Positions 43,614 to 54,200 of a DNA stretch of 64,000 nt are shown piece by piece. How positions within the stretch are numbered: the first letter of the stretch is position 1; each line of letters opens with the position of its first letter. This stretch comes from Pseudomonas sp. GM78 (GTDB lineage Bacteria > Pseudomonadota > Gammaproteobacteria > Pseudomonadales > Pseudomonadaceae): positions 1-64,000 of the forward strand of contig NZ_AKJF01000055.1 in the NCBI RefSeq assembly GCF_000282475.1, read 5' to 3'. The notes beneath the pieces were generated by a model that was not told where the DNA came from, did not search any database, and saw only the letters and a list, made by a program, of their open reading frames with translations. The translations under genes and the position numbers were made by a program.

Positions 43614-44219
43614 ATGAACAGTCTATTGCCCCTCAACAGTACGCAGCTGGAGCGCGCCATTGAGGCCGCGACCGTTGAAGCCACCCCGGTGCCGCTGCGC
43701 CTGCTCTACAACGCGGACACTTGCCCGGTCGAGCTGTTGCCGCATTTGGCGTCGGCCTGGTCGGTGGACCGCTGGGACGAAAAATGGTCTGAGGCGGTCA
43801 AGCGCAACGCCGTGCGGTCTTCGTTCTATGTCCACGCGCACAAGGGCACGATCGGCGCGCTGCGGCGGGTGGTTGAGCCGCTGGGCTATCTGATTGAGGT
43901 GGTCGAGTGGTGGCAACTTAACCCGACCGGGATACCCGGCACCTTTGCCTTGAAAGTGGGCGTGCTCGATACCGGCATCACCGACCAGATGTATCAGGAA
44001 CTGACGGCGTTAATCGATGACGCCAAGCCGGTCAGCCGGCACCTGATTGGCCTTGCTATCAGCCTGGAAACCACGGGCCGCATGTACCTAAGCGCCTCGA
44101 TTTCCGAAGGCGACGAAATTGACGTTTACCCGCCGGACCCACGAGATATTGAAGTCTCGGGAGTGATCGGTCGTGGGGGACGTGAAACCACTATCGACAC
44201 CCTGGATGTTTATTCATGA
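43614..44219 (+). CDS. Tail protein gpI
   Basis: This protein (201 residues) shows the P2 gpI pattern: LLYNADTCPVELLPHLASAWSVDRWDEKW is the family's hallmark region, followed by KRNAVRSSFYVHAHKGT. It is the last wedge component and connects to the fibre. The ATG at 43614 is used; a GTG at 43605 lies inside gpJ. Confidence 0.9.
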   Translation: MNSLLPLNSTQLERAIEAATVEATPVPLRLLYNADTCPVELLPHLASAWSVDRWDEKWSEAVKRNAVRSSFYVHAHKGTIGALRRVVEPLGYLIEVVEWWQLNPTGIPGTFALKVGVLDTGITDQMYQELTALIDDAKPVSRHLIGLAISLETTGRMYLSASISEGDEIDVYPPDPRDIEVSGVIGRGGRETTIDTLDVYS

Positions 44220-47200
44220 TCGATTCGAACTCACAGTTTTACGCCATCCTGACGAATGTGGGGGTCGCGAAACAGGCCAACGCCAACGCCCTGGGGATTG
44301 CCTGGAAGATCACCCAGATGGGCGTCGGTGATGCCAACGGCGCCGACCCCCAGCCCAGCGCCACCCAAAAGACGCTGATCAACGAATGGCGGCGCGCGCC
44401 ACTGAATCAGCTGATCCAAGACGCGACCAATCCGGCGATTATCATTGCCGAACAGGTCATTCCGGCTGAGATCGGCGGCAAGTGGATTCGGGAAATCGGC
44501 CTGTACGACGTGGACGGTGATCTGGTCGCTGTTGCCAACTGTGCGCCGTCGTTCAAACCGCTGTTAGCGCAAGGCTCTGGCCGCACGCAAGTGGTGCGGA
44601 TGAACCTGATTGTCAGCAACTCGGCCAGTGTCGAGCTGAAAATTGACCCCGCGGTGGTGTTGGCGACTCGCGAGTTTGTCACCTCGGAGCTGGCCAAGCA
44701 GGACTTTAAAAGCTCGGTGCTGGTGTGTACGACGGGCAATATCGCGCTGACCGGTTTGCAGACGATTGATGGCGTGGCAGTTACCGCTGGCAAGCGCGTG
44801 CTGGTCGCCAAGCAAACCGCCGGTAAGGATAACGGCATCTGGGTGGCGGCTGCCGGGGCCTGGACCCGGGCGGCTGATGCGGACAAGTCGGAGAAGGTAA
44901 CGCCGGGGCTGCTGGTGCATGTCGAGCAGGGCACGCTGTACGGTGATAGCGGCTGGCAACTGATCACCGATGGTGCCCTGTCCCTGGGCGTGACGTCGCT
45001 GAGCTTTGAAATGGTTTGGGGTCGTACCGGCGTCACGGCGGGCACCTATCGCAGCGTGACCGTGGATAAAAACGGGCGTGTGGTAGCCGCCACGAATCCG
45101 ACGACCGTGGCGGGCTATGGCCTGACCGATGTCTACACCATGAGTCAGGTGGACGCGGCGCTGGCCGCACTGGTTAACTCGTCACCCGCCGCCCTCGACA
45201 CGCTGAATGAATTGGCGTTGGCGCTCGGTAACGATCCGAATTTCGCCGCCACCATCACCAACTTGCTCGCCCAAAAAGCGCCGATCGCCTCGCCTACACT
45301 GACCGGCGTGCCGAAGGCGCCGACCGCTCCCGTAGGGACTGCATCAACGCAAATCGCCACGATGCAGGCCATCATTGATGCGCTTGCCAGCGTCGGCCTG
45401 GGGTTAAGCGCAGGCGCAAATAACATTGCAGCAGGCACTGACCTCAACACGATCCTAAAGTCGGGCGTGTATGGGCAAGGTGTAACGGCCAATGCCACGC
45501 TGGAGCTTAACTACCCGGTAGCCAAAGCCGGTACGTTGTTTGTACTGCGCGGTGGCGCGGTGATCGTTACTCAGCTCTACATGGAATTTAACACCGGCCG
45601 GATCTGGAACCGAGGTATCTACAACGGCGCACCGTCCGAGTGGTCGATGGGCTGGGACACTTCGAGCCTGGTTAAGACCGATTCCCCGCTCGACACCACC
45701 CCTGGGCGCATGCTCAAGGTTGGAGACTACGGGATCGGCAATTGGAACGGCGTTAAAGTGGCGTTCACGACCAATAACGACTGGTCGAAGCCTGCGGGAT
45801 GGTCGGGATTCATTGATGTAACCACCTCGAAAGCCAACGGCTGCACCGTTCCCGTGAACGCGGCCGGCGTTAGCCCTACTTACGGGATTTTCTCAATCCT
45901 GGGGCGGCGCGACTCTAACAACGGCTATGTCGGTATGTTCGTCGACTACGCGAATGGCCGTACCTGGATGTGCCATTGTGCGGTTCTGGCTGATGGCCCG
46001 ACCTGGCGCGAAATTTACACCCCATTGAACGTCAGTCCGTTCATCCAGACACTGCTTGACGATGCTGACCAGACCACCGCCCTGGCCACGCTCGGCGTTC
46101 CTGGGCTCGTTTCTGGGATGATTCAGGGCGTCACCAGTAAAAACGTGGGGGGTGGGGTAAACGTCACCCTCACAGCGGCCGAGGCGAATGTTGGCGTTTT
46201 GTGGTTCACGGGCGTCCTGACGGCGAACATCAGCGTGATCGTTCCCGCTGGCGCGGGTATGTGGACTGTAGTGAACAGAACTACGGGCGCTTTCACTCTG
46301 ACCCTTCGTCAGGGGGCTCTTGCTAATCCGGGGGTGGTGGTCCCGCAATCCCGTCAGATGCAGGTGGTTTCGAACGGCACGACCACCCTGAGTCAAACCA
46401 ACACCGCGTTCAGCAGTGCGGAATTCTCCGGCGAGGTTCAATCGCTCGGCAATAACGCGATGCGTCATATTCAAGGCAATTACGGCTCTTTTTGGCGCAA
46501 TGATGGCGCTAGCCTGTATCTGATGCTGACGGACAGCGGCGACCAATACGGCAGCTACAACGCACTCAGGCCGTTCGCCGTCAACCTGGCAACGGGCAAA
46601 GCCAGTCTGGCATCTGGCGTCAACATGCCCACCATGCCACCGGGGACAAACACCACGGACGGCGCCACTTGTGGCTTCGTCCAGGCGGCTTTGGCGGCGC
46701 TCGTCAGCTCGTCGCCGGCTGCACTCGACACGCTGAATGAGTTGGCGCTGGCGCTCGGTAATGATCCGAATTTCGCCACTACCATGACCAACCTGCTGGG
46801 GACCAAGGCGCCGCTGGCGTCGCCAGCGCTGACCGGCGATCCAAGGGCACCAACACCAGCGACGACGGACAATGACACGTCGATTGCGACGACGGCATTT
46901 GTTCGCGCGGTGATGGCCTTGTTTGGCCTTGGTACCGATACGGCGCCGCTGGTCGCAGATGCTAACGACATCACGCTGTCGGGCCTAAGCCGACTTAACT
47001 CCGACGGCCTTAATTTGCCGATCGCGTCCTCGTCGCCGGTAACGCTTTTTACCCAGCGATTTAGTAGCACGGGCGCGCTACAGATCTGCAATGTCTTGGC
47101 CTTCGGCGCGGGCGGGAGGATGTTTTGGCGGATTCAAGCCGGTAGCACTTGGGGCGCCTGGCGCGAGGTGGCGGCGACCGATAGCCCAGCTTTCACCGGC

Positions 47201-48226
47201 ACGCCAACCACACCAACGCCAGCCACTAACACCGCTGGTCAGCAAGTGGTCAACCAAGACTACGTTCGGGCGTGGACCCGTAAATTCATTGGTGCAGGTG
47301 TCGGTGGTTTGGGTTCGGCTTACACAGTGAATCCCAATCAGGTGGGCCTGTGGTTCAACATCACCACGCCCGGTGCGGTAATTACCCTGCCGGCGACTGA
47401 TACGGTTCCGTCTGGCTCGACATTCCTGTTTCGGAATATCTCCGGCAATTCAAACGCCACGCTGTCGTCAACCAGCACCTTTAGCGCTGAGACGACGGGT
47501 GCGACCTTAATCCTCGCCCCTTATGAAGTGGTCGAGGTGGCCGCGAGTGGAGGATCGTACGTTGTAATTAACCGCGGCTCGATGGCGCAGGGTGCGCGGA
47601 TTGATAGCCCGGCCTTTACCGGCAACCCGACCGCGCCAACGCCGGCGCAAGGCGATAACGACACCTCAATTGCAAACACTGCGTTTGTAACCACGGCTAT
47701 CAGCGCAAGTGAGAATAACCGTGTGGGTGAAGTCACGCACTTTGCGATGTCCACGCCGCCACCGGGTTACTTGAAGCGTAACGGCGCTTGGGTATCTCGC
47801 ACTGCTTACGCCGCGTTGTTCGCAAAAATTGGGACAACCTACGGTGCGGGCGATGGCTCCACTGTGTTCGCACTTCCGGATTCGCGGGCAGAATTTGACC
47901 GGGGCTGGGACGACGGCAGAAACGTGGATACAGGGCGCGTGTTCGGCTCTGCGCAGGCCAGCCAGAACCTGAGCCACACCCACACGGGCTCGGCCATTAA
48001 CGGCGGCGCGCATAACCACCAGACAGCTTTTGTCAGGGAGAAAATTGCCGCGAACATGGTTACGGAAGGTGGTAACGCCGTCTTTGGCGATGAGATGACG
48101 GACGGTCCGCAGTATCTGACCACATCAGACCACCCAGGCCACACGCACATGCTGATGATTGCCAACAGCGGCGGCAATGAATCGCGACCAGTCAACACCG
48201 CGTTCCTGGCCTGCATTAAATATTAA
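44216..48226 (+). CDS. Tail fibre protein
   Basis: This long fibre (1,336 residues) carries a DUF3751-type attachment domain (about 1-160). It then has two copies of an SSPAALDTLNELALALGND module (around residues 316-350 and 825-860) and several LTGxPxAPTPA...DNDTSIATTAFV stretches. A C-terminal collar domain contains YGAGDGSTVFALPD and several His motifs (HTHTG, HNHQ, HPGHTH), which in related fibres bind metal. It recognises the host surface. It overlaps gpI by 4 bp. Confidence 0.9.
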   Translation: MIDSNSQFYAILTNVGVAKQANANALGIAWKITQMGVGDANGADPQPSATQKTLINEWRRAPLNQLIQDATNPAIIIAEQVIPAEIGGKWIREIGLYDVDGDLVAVANCAPSFKPLLAQGSGRTQVVRMNLIVSNSASVELKIDPAVVLATREFVTSELAKQDFKSSVLVCTTGNIALTGLQTIDGVAVTAGKRVLVAKQTAGKDNGIWVAAAGAWTRAADADKSEKVTPGLLVHVEQGTLYGDSGWQLITDGALSLGVTSLSFEMVWGRTGVTAGTYRSVTVDKNGRVVAATNPTTVAGYGLTDVYTMSQVDAALAALVNSSPAALDTLNELALALGNDPNFAATITNLLAQKAPIASPTLTGVPKAPTAPVGTASTQIATMQAIIDALASVGLGLSAGANNIAAGTDLNTILKSGVYGQGVTANATLELNYPVAKAGTLFVLRGGAVIVTQLYMEFNTGRIWNRGIYNGAPSEWSMGWDTSSLVKTDSPLDTTPGRMLKVGDYGIGNWNGVKVAFTTNNDWSKPAGWSGFIDVTTSKANGCTVPVNAAGVSPTYGIFSILGRRDSNNGYVGMFVDYANGRTWMCHCAVLADGPTWREIYTPLNVSPFIQTLLDDADQTTALATLGVPGLVSGMIQGVTSKNVGGGVNVTLTAAEANVGVLWFTGVLTANISVIVPAGAGMWTVVNRTTGAFTLTLRQGALANPGVVVPQSRQMQVVSNGTTTLSQTNTAFSSAEFSGEVQSLGNNAMRHIQGNYGSFWRNDGASLYLMLTDSGDQYGSYNALRPFAVNLATGKASLASGVNMPTMPPGTNTTDGATCGFVQAALAALVSSSPAALDTLNELALALGNDPNFATTMTNLLGTKAPLASPALTGDPRAPTPATTDNDTSIATTAFVRAVMALFGLGTDTAPLVADANDITLSGLSRLNSDGLNLPIASSSPVTLFTQRFSSTGALQICNVLAFGAGGRMFWRIQAGSTWGAWREVAATDSPAFTGTPTTPTPATNTAGQQVVNQDYVRAWTRKFIGAGVGGLGSAYTVNPNQVGLWFNITTPGAVITLPATDTVPSGSTFLFRNISGNSNATLSSTSTFSAETTGATLILAPYEVVEVAASGGSYVVINRGSMAQGARIDSPAFTGNPTAPTPAQGDNDTSIANTAFVTTAISASENNRVGEVTHFAMSTPPPGYLKRNGAWVSRTAYAALFAKIGTTYGAGDGSTVFALPDSRAEFDRGWDDGRNVDTGRVFGSAQASQNLSHTHTGSAINGGAHNHQTAFVREKIAANMVTEGGNAVFGDEMTDGPQYLTTSDHPGHTHMLMIANSGGNESRPVNTAFLACIKY

Positions 48227-48237
48227 GGATGGTGAAA

Positions 48238-48957
48238 ATGAACGACGAATTTTTCCCGGAAGATGAAGTCATGCCGGTTGAGTCCCCTGTGTATTGGTGG
48301 CTGGTGGAGGGGGTGACGCCGCCCGTGATCTGTAATGTTGATCGCATTACCGGTGAATTCATCGGCGTGGGCGAGGCCGACTACAGTCCGCTAGAGCCAG
48401 GGGTGTGGCTTGTCCCGGCGAATGCCTATCAGTGCGAGCCGCCCGTGCTTGCAACGGGTTTCGCGGCCATCCGCACCAAAGACGGAGCGAGCTGGCAGCG
48501 GGTGCCCGACCATCGCGGTTTGACGGTTTACAGCACCGCCACCGGCGAGGCGGCCGTGTGGAGCGCCCTCGGCGAGCTACCCCCGGAGTGGACCCTGGAG
48601 GCGCCCAGTTCTGAGTTTGACGAATGGGTCGATGATGAGTGGGTATTGGACGAAGCGGCCCAAGCGGCAGCGTTGACTAAAGTCGCTGCGCGCAAAAAGT
48701 CGCTGTTGGCGCAGTACAGCACCAACATGATCAACACCCTGCAGAACGCGGTCGATCTGGAAATGGCCTCGGCCGGCGAGGTTGAAGCGCTGAGCGCCTG
48801 GAAGGCCTACGGCGTTTATTTGAACCGCATCGAGCCGAGCGCCGAACTGACGCCAGGTGACTGGCCATCCAGCCCGAACGATACCGCCCTGGCGGGCTGG
48901 CTTGAGGCGCAAGGCTTCGAAGAGCCACCGCCGTCAGCGGTCACTACACCCGCTTAA
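48238..48957 (+). CDS. Tail fibre assembly chaperone
   Basis: This 239-residue protein has a C-terminal assembly (TFA-like) region and follows the fibre gene directly. AAGGA lies 8 bp before the ATG at 48238; another ATG at 48229 is too close to the ribosome site. Such chaperones aid fibre trimerisation. Confidence 0.7.
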   Translation: MNDEFFPEDEVMPVESPVYWWLVEGVTPPVICNVDRITGEFIGVGEADYSPLEPGVWLVPANAYQCEPPVLATGFAAIRTKDGASWQRVPDHRGLTVYSTATGEAAVWSALGELPPEWTLEAPSSEFDEWVDDEWVLDEAAQAAALTKVAARKKSLLAQYSTNMINTLQNAVDLEMASAGEVEALSAWKAYGVYLNRIEPSAELTPGDWPSSPNDTALAGWLEAQGFEEPPPSAVTTPA

Positions 48958-48958
48958 A

Positions 48959-48982
48959 CGCCCCGTAATCCGGGGCGTTTTT
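48959..48982 (+). terminator. Terminator after fibre module
   Basis: CGCCCCG-TAATC-CGGGGCG followed by TTTTT, just after the chaperone stop. Confidence 0.8.
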
Positions 48983-49002
48983 GCATCCGTCCTGTTTTCC
49001 CA

Positions 49003-49028
49003 AGCCCCGACAGTGCCGGGGCTTTTTC
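49003..49028 (+). terminator. Second hairpin before sheath gene
   Basis: AGCCCCG / CGGGGCT stem followed by TTTTTC. It is followed by the linker ATGTCTGGAGATTGGCTCT and the sheath start, resembling the other module borders. Confidence 0.7.
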
Positions 49029-49047
49029 ATGTCTGGAGATTGGCTCT

Positions 49048-50223
49048 ATGAGTGGTTTTTTTCACGGCGTTACCGTAACGAACGTCGACACCGGGGCGCG
49101 TAGCATTGCGCTGCCGTCGTCTTCCATCATTGGCTTGTGCGACGTGTTCACGCCCGGGCCGCTGGCTGAGGGCACCCCGACCGCCCTGGCCAACGAACTC
49201 AAGCTGATTACCAACGAGCGCGAAGCGATTGCCGCCTGGGGTGCTGGTGCGCCTATTACCAAAGCCTGCCAGGCGATTTTTGCGCGGGCCAAGGCGGTGA
49301 TCGTCGGTTGTGGCGTCGGCAAGGTGGTCGAGGCGGCGGGGCAAACCTCGGCGATCATTGGCGGCGTGTTGGCTTCTGGCCAGCGCACCGGCCTGCAAGC
49401 GCTACTGGACGGTAAAAGCAAGTTCAACGCCCAACCCCGCCTGCTGATTGCGCCCAAGCACACGGCGACCCTGGCGGTGGCGACCGCCCTGGACGGCCTG
49501 GCGGCCAAGCTGCGCGCCATCGCCATCATTGATGGGCCGAACACCACCGACGAGGCCGCTGTGGCTTACGCCGAAAACTTCGGCAGCAAGCGCGTGTTCA
49601 TGGTCGATCCGGGCGTGCAGTTCTGGGACACGGTGGCGAGCCAGACCATTGATGCGCCGGCCTCGGCCTGGGCGGCGGGCATGTTTGCCTATACCGACGC
49701 GGAGTACGGGTTTTGGGCATCGCCGTCCAACAAGGAAATGGTCGGCATCACCGGCACGTCGCGCCCGGTGGAATTCCTCGACGGTGATGAAACCTGCCGG
49801 GCCAACCTGCTCAACAACGCCAATATCACCACGATCATTCGCGACGACGGGTTTCGCCTGTGGGGCAACCGCACCATGTCGAGCGACAAAAAATGGTCGT
49901 TTGTCACCCGCGTGCGCACCATGGATATCGTCATGGACGCCATCCTGTACGGGCATAAATGGGCGGTCGACCGGTCGATCACCAAGACCTATATCAAGGA
50001 CGTCACCGATGGCCTTCAAGCCTTCATGCGCGACCTGAAAAACCAAGGCGCGATCATCAATTTCGAGGTCTACGCGGACACCGAATTGAACACGGCCAGC
50101 CAACTGGCCGATGGCAAGGTGTTCTGGAACATCCGGTTCACCGACGTGCCGCCTGCTGAAAACCCGAATTTCCGTGTCGAGGTCACTAACCAGTGGCTGA
50201 CCGAAGTGCTTGAAGCCGCCTAA
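49048..50223 (+). CDS. Contractile tail sheath protein gpFI
   Basis: This protein (391 residues) matches the P2 FI sheath family: FFHGVTVTNVDTGARSI at the start, SSSIIGLCD, and AYAENFGSKRVFMVDPGV. Contraction of the sheath drives the tube into the cell. It is followed after 12 bp by the tube gene. Confidence 0.95.
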   Translation: MSGFFHGVTVTNVDTGARSIALPSSSIIGLCDVFTPGPLAEGTPTALANELKLITNEREAIAAWGAGAPITKACQAIFARAKAVIVGCGVGKVVEAAGQTSAIIGGVLASGQRTGLQALLDGKSKFNAQPRLLIAPKHTATLAVATALDGLAAKLRAIAIIDGPNTTDEAAVAYAENFGSKRVFMVDPGVQFWDTVASQTIDAPASAWAAGMFAYTDAEYGFWASPSNKEMVGITGTSRPVEFLDGDETCRANLLNNANITTIIRDDGFRLWGNRTMSSDKKWSFVTRVRTMDIVMDAILYGHKWAVDRSITKTYIKDVTDGLQAFMRDLKNQGAIINFEVYADTELNTASQLADGKVFWNIRFTDVPPAENPNFRVEVTNQWLTEVLEAA

Positions 50224-50235
50224 GGAGGCCGTCCA

Positions 50236-50739
50236 ATGATTCCGCAAACCCTTTCTAACACCAACTTGTTCGTCGACGGCACGAACTTCACCGGCGACGT
50301 GCCGTCGCTGACGCTACCGAAAGTGACGGTGAAAACCGAAGAGTATCGCGGCGGCGGTATGGCCGGCCCGGTCGAGATGGACATGGGCCTGGAAAAGCTC
50401 GAGGCCTCGTTTGTCACCAACGGCGTGCGCCGTGAGTCGCTGAAGTTCTTTGGCCTGGCGGATCAGACCGCGTTCAACGGTACGTTCCGCGGCTCGTTCA
50501 AGGGCCTCAAGGGCGCGATCACGCCGGTGATTGTCACCGTGCGCGGCATGCTCAAAGAGGTGGACATGGGCGACTGGAAGCCCGCCACCGTCGCGGAAAT
50601 CAAGCACGCGATTGCCGTCACTTACTACAAGTTGGAAGTCGACGGCCGCTTGATTTACGAAATCGACATGGTGAACGCGGTACGCGTGATCGATGGCGTT
50701 GACCAACTCGCAGACGAACGTGCGGCCCTGGGCCTGTAA
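50236..50739 (+). CDS. Tail tube protein gpFII
   Basis: This 167-residue protein forms the inner tube. The N-terminal MIPQTLSNTNLFVDG and central LKGAITPVIVTVRGMLKEVDMGDW are typical. TAAGGAGG precedes it. Its gene lies between FI and E. Confidence 0.94.
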   Translation: MIPQTLSNTNLFVDGTNFTGDVPSLTLPKVTVKTEEYRGGGMAGPVEMDMGLEKLEASFVTNGVRRESLKFFGLADQTAFNGTFRGSFKGLKGAITPVIVTVRGMLKEVDMGDWKPATVAEIKHAIAVTYYKLEVDGRLIYEIDMVNAVRVIDGVDQLADERAALGL

Positions 50740-50748
50740 GGATTAATC

Positions 50749-51060
50749 ATGAGCACTACACCTGAAAACAAACCGTTGCCGAGCTGGCTGGTGATGACCG
50801 ACGAGGGCGTCAACATCGCGTTCAAGTACAAGGCGCAAGTCAATGACATGACCGTGGACAAGCTGTTCATGCGTGCGCCGAGCATCCGTGATAACCGCAA
50901 GGCGCAGGCCGTGGCAAACGGGGATCGTGAGATGCACGAGTTTCACCTGTTCGCCAGCCTGACCGACTGCCCGGTCAAGGATATCGAAGGCTTCAAGGAG
51001 CGCGACTATCGCCGTCTCCAAGAAGGTTATTTTCGCCTTGTCGAAGAGACTGAGCTGTAA
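50749..51060 (+). CDS. Tail assembly protein gpE
   Basis: This 103-residue protein is the P2 E-type assembly chaperone expected before the tape measure. It ends at TAA 51058-51060. The following E'-like frame is in a different phase and stays open upstream into gpE, so a shifted E-E' fusion is likely. Confidence 0.82.
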   Translation: MSTTPENKPLPSWLVMTDEGVNIAFKYKAQVNDMTVDKLFMRAPSIRDNRKAQAVANGDREMHEFHLFASLTDCPVKDIEGFKERDYRRLQEGYFRLVEETEL

Positions 51061-51070
51061 CCCCGAAACC

Positions 51071-51172
51071 ATGAAGATGGCGGCCAAGAAACTCGCAGCG
51101 GAAACCGGGTTTTCCGCTGCCGAGATTCAGGGCATGCCGTTCAATGAAATGATTTGGTGGCTCACGGATTGA
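51071..51172 (+). CDS. gpE'-like tail assembly extension
   Basis: This 33-codon frame begins at an ATG without an obvious ribosome site and ends MPFNEMIWWLTD, similar to E'/GpE-type short tail proteins. It lies one base forward (+1 or -2) from the gpE frame and its frame is open back into gpE. It is therefore probably made as an E-E' frameshift product. Confidence 0.6.
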   Translation: MKMAAKKLAAETGFSAAEIQGMPFNEMIWWLTD

Positions 51173-51200
51173 GCCTTTTAGCCGTTGCCTGGGGTGCGCT

Positions 51201-54200
51201 ATGTCTGATTTAAAGCTGGGCCTGGTGATCGGTGGGGCGGTCAGTTCTTCCGTGGGGAAGGCCTTCAAGGATGTTGAAAGCCGTATCCAGGCCCTGGACG
51301 ACAAGGGGGCCAAGGCTCGCATTCTGCAAAGCACCATCGGCGAAACGATCAAGCTGCGCGATGAATGGAAAAAGGCCCATGAGACGGGCGCGGCCGGGGC
51401 GTCGACGTTGCTGTCGCGCCTCAATGCCAACCTGGCCAGCCTCAAAGCGCAGGGTGTGGAAGCCGGTCGACTGGGCCGGGCCTATGAAGCCATGGGCCGT
51501 AAAGCCCGGGCGGCTGAGCTGCAGGCTGAAGGTCGGCGGCAGATGGAAGAAGGCCGGGACGGGCTGAAAAGCACGGCCGGGCAAGCGGTAGCGGCCACCG
51601 CTGTGGCGGTGATGCCGGTCAAAGTCAGCGCCGATTACGGCGCAATCATTCGTGACATTGCGATCAAGGCGGGCATTGCTAACAGCCCGCAAGAAGCGCA
51701 AATGTCGCAAACCATCGTCAAAACCTCCCGGGATACCGGGATGGCGCGTAACGATGTGGCCGAGGTGGTGAACGCCTTGGTCGGTGCCGGCATGGACCTC
51801 AAGCAGGCCATTGACTACGCGCCGTCGGCGGCCAAATTCGTGGTCGGCCAGGGCGCTGATGGCGCAGACACGGCGAGGATGATCAACGCCCTGGGGCAGA
51901 ACGCTAAGATCACCGATCCCAAGGTCATGCAGCAGGCGCTGGAGGCGATCGCCTACCAAGGCCAAGCAGGCAGCTTTGAAGCGGCCGACATGGCGAAATG
52001 GTTCCCGGAAATGCTCGCCGGCATGGGCAAGCTGGGCATCACCGGTATGGATTCCGTGACACAGCTGGGCGCGCTGCTGCAAGTGCAGATGAAGACTGCC
52101 GGCGGCGCGGATGAGGCGGCCAACAACCTCAAAAACTGGATGGAGAAAATCGGTTCCGGCGACACCGTCAAGGCTTACAAGGACGTCGGGATCGACTATG
52201 AAGCGTCGATGCAGAGCGGCATGCAAAAAGGCATGTCCACGCTGGAGTCCAGCTTTGCCCTGGCGCAACGCTACATTCAGGCGACCGACCCGAAAAAGGC
52301 CGCCGCGATGGCCGAGGCGACGGCCAAGATCAGCAAGGAAGCCGATCCGGTTAAAGCCCAGGCGATGATCAACGCCCTGGAACAAGCCTTGCGCACCGGC
52401 GACCTGTTTGCCGACATGCAGGTCAAGGGTGCGTTGACCGCGTTTATGCAGAACAAAAATCTGTATGAGCAGCTGAAAAATGACTCGCGCGCCGCCTCGG
52501 GCATTCTGGACAAGAACCTGGACGAACGCCGCGATGCGTCGGCGCAGCGCTGGAAAGAAGTCGGGCAGAGCATGGACGATGCCTTGCGCTCGGTAGGGGA
52601 TGCGCTGGCCCCTATGACTGACGCGGTGGCCTCGGGGATCACCACGGTGACGCGCGGGCTAAGCCAACTCACGGACGAGTCGCCCAAGGTCGTGAGCGGC
52701 GTGGCGGCGGTGGTGGCGGGCTTCCTGGCCCTGCGCGCCGTGGTCAACACCGTGAAAATTGGTCGAGGCCTGATGAACCTGGGCCGGGGCACCCTGATGG
52801 GTAACCCGAACATCCCGCAAAAAGTCATTGTGATGAACCCCGCGTCTGGCGGTGGTCCGGACCTGGGCGGTGCTGACGCAGAGCGCAAGAAGCGCGGCCG
52901 ACGCGAGCGGGCGGGTACGCCGTCGCCTGGGTCTCCAGGGGGCCCAGCATCGCCGGCGCCGCCTGAGCGGGCCGCCAAGCCGCGCATGCGGGTGTATGCC
53001 GGCGCGGATCTGAGCAAGGCCCATAAGCCGTTGAGCGGTTGGAAACCACCCACGACGGTGCCCCGGGTTGAGCCTGTTGCCGCCACACCCAAGCCGGCCG
53101 CCGTAGGCGCCGGCCCCAAGGTGGCGGGCTCGGGGGCGGTCGTGTTTGCCCTGCTCGATGCCGGCATGAAGGCGAAAGACACCTACGACACGGCCACGAC
53201 CCAGGACGAGAAGGCCGAAGGTTATGGCGAGGCCGCCGGTGGCTTTGCCGGCACGTTGGCGGGTGCGGCGGCAGGGGCGGCGATTGGCTCGATGGTGCCG
53301 GTGATTGGCACCATCGTCGGCGGGGTGCTGGGGGGTTACCTGGGCAGCCTGGGCGGTGATGCGGCGGGCGGCTATCTGGGCAAGAAGATGTTCGGCGGTG
53401 ACGAATCGCTGAAACAGATGCCAGTGGCCGGGCCGCTGATGATGGCGGACGCGGGCAAGTCGATTCCGCCCGTGCTCGATGACGTGGCTCAATCGTTCAA
53501 GACGTCGGCCCCGGCGCCTTTGCTGCTGGGTCGGTCGCCGATGGTGGCCCCAGCGGATCAGCGCCCGGTGGCGCGGGTGGATAAAGCGCCCAGCATGCCG
53601 GCGCCGGTGCCGCTGGCGCCGCTGTTGCCTCGGCCGTCGGTGGTGGGCCCGGTGGAGCAGCGCCCGGTGGCGCAGGTGGATAAAGCGCCTGATGTGCCGG
53701 CGCCGGTTCTGTCGGTGCCGCTGGCACCGCTGTTGCCCCGCCCGCCGGTGGTGGCCCCAGTAGAGCAGCGCCCGGTGGCGCCGGTGGAGAAAGCGCCTGG
53801 TGAGCCGGCGCCGGTTCTGTCGGTCTCGGTACCGCCGGCGCCGCTGTTACCTCGCCCGCCGGTGGTGGCCCCAGTCGAGCAGCGCCCGGTGGCACCGGTA
53901 GAGAAAGCGCCTGGTGTGCCGGCACCGGTTCTGCCGGTACCGGCACCAGGGGCCCAGCGGCCGAAGGACGAAAAACAGACCGCGCCCGTCCTGCTGGCAC
54001 CGGTCAAAGCCGAACGTTCGGTAACGCGTGCGGAGGGGGTGAGCCCGGTTGTTTCAGTCATGACGCCCAAGCCGGCGGCACCGGCGATCAACCTGCTACT
54101 ACCGGAGCGTGCGGCAGATGCCCAGGCGCAAGCCCGGCCGCCCGTTTTGCATAACGCGGCGCCGGTTCCGGACGGGCCGAAATTGGGGGATGTGGCGCGC

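Noticed and set aside
51210-52385. 391-codon frame antisense to the tape measure gene
   Set aside because: Antisense shadow; phage late genes are all rightward here.
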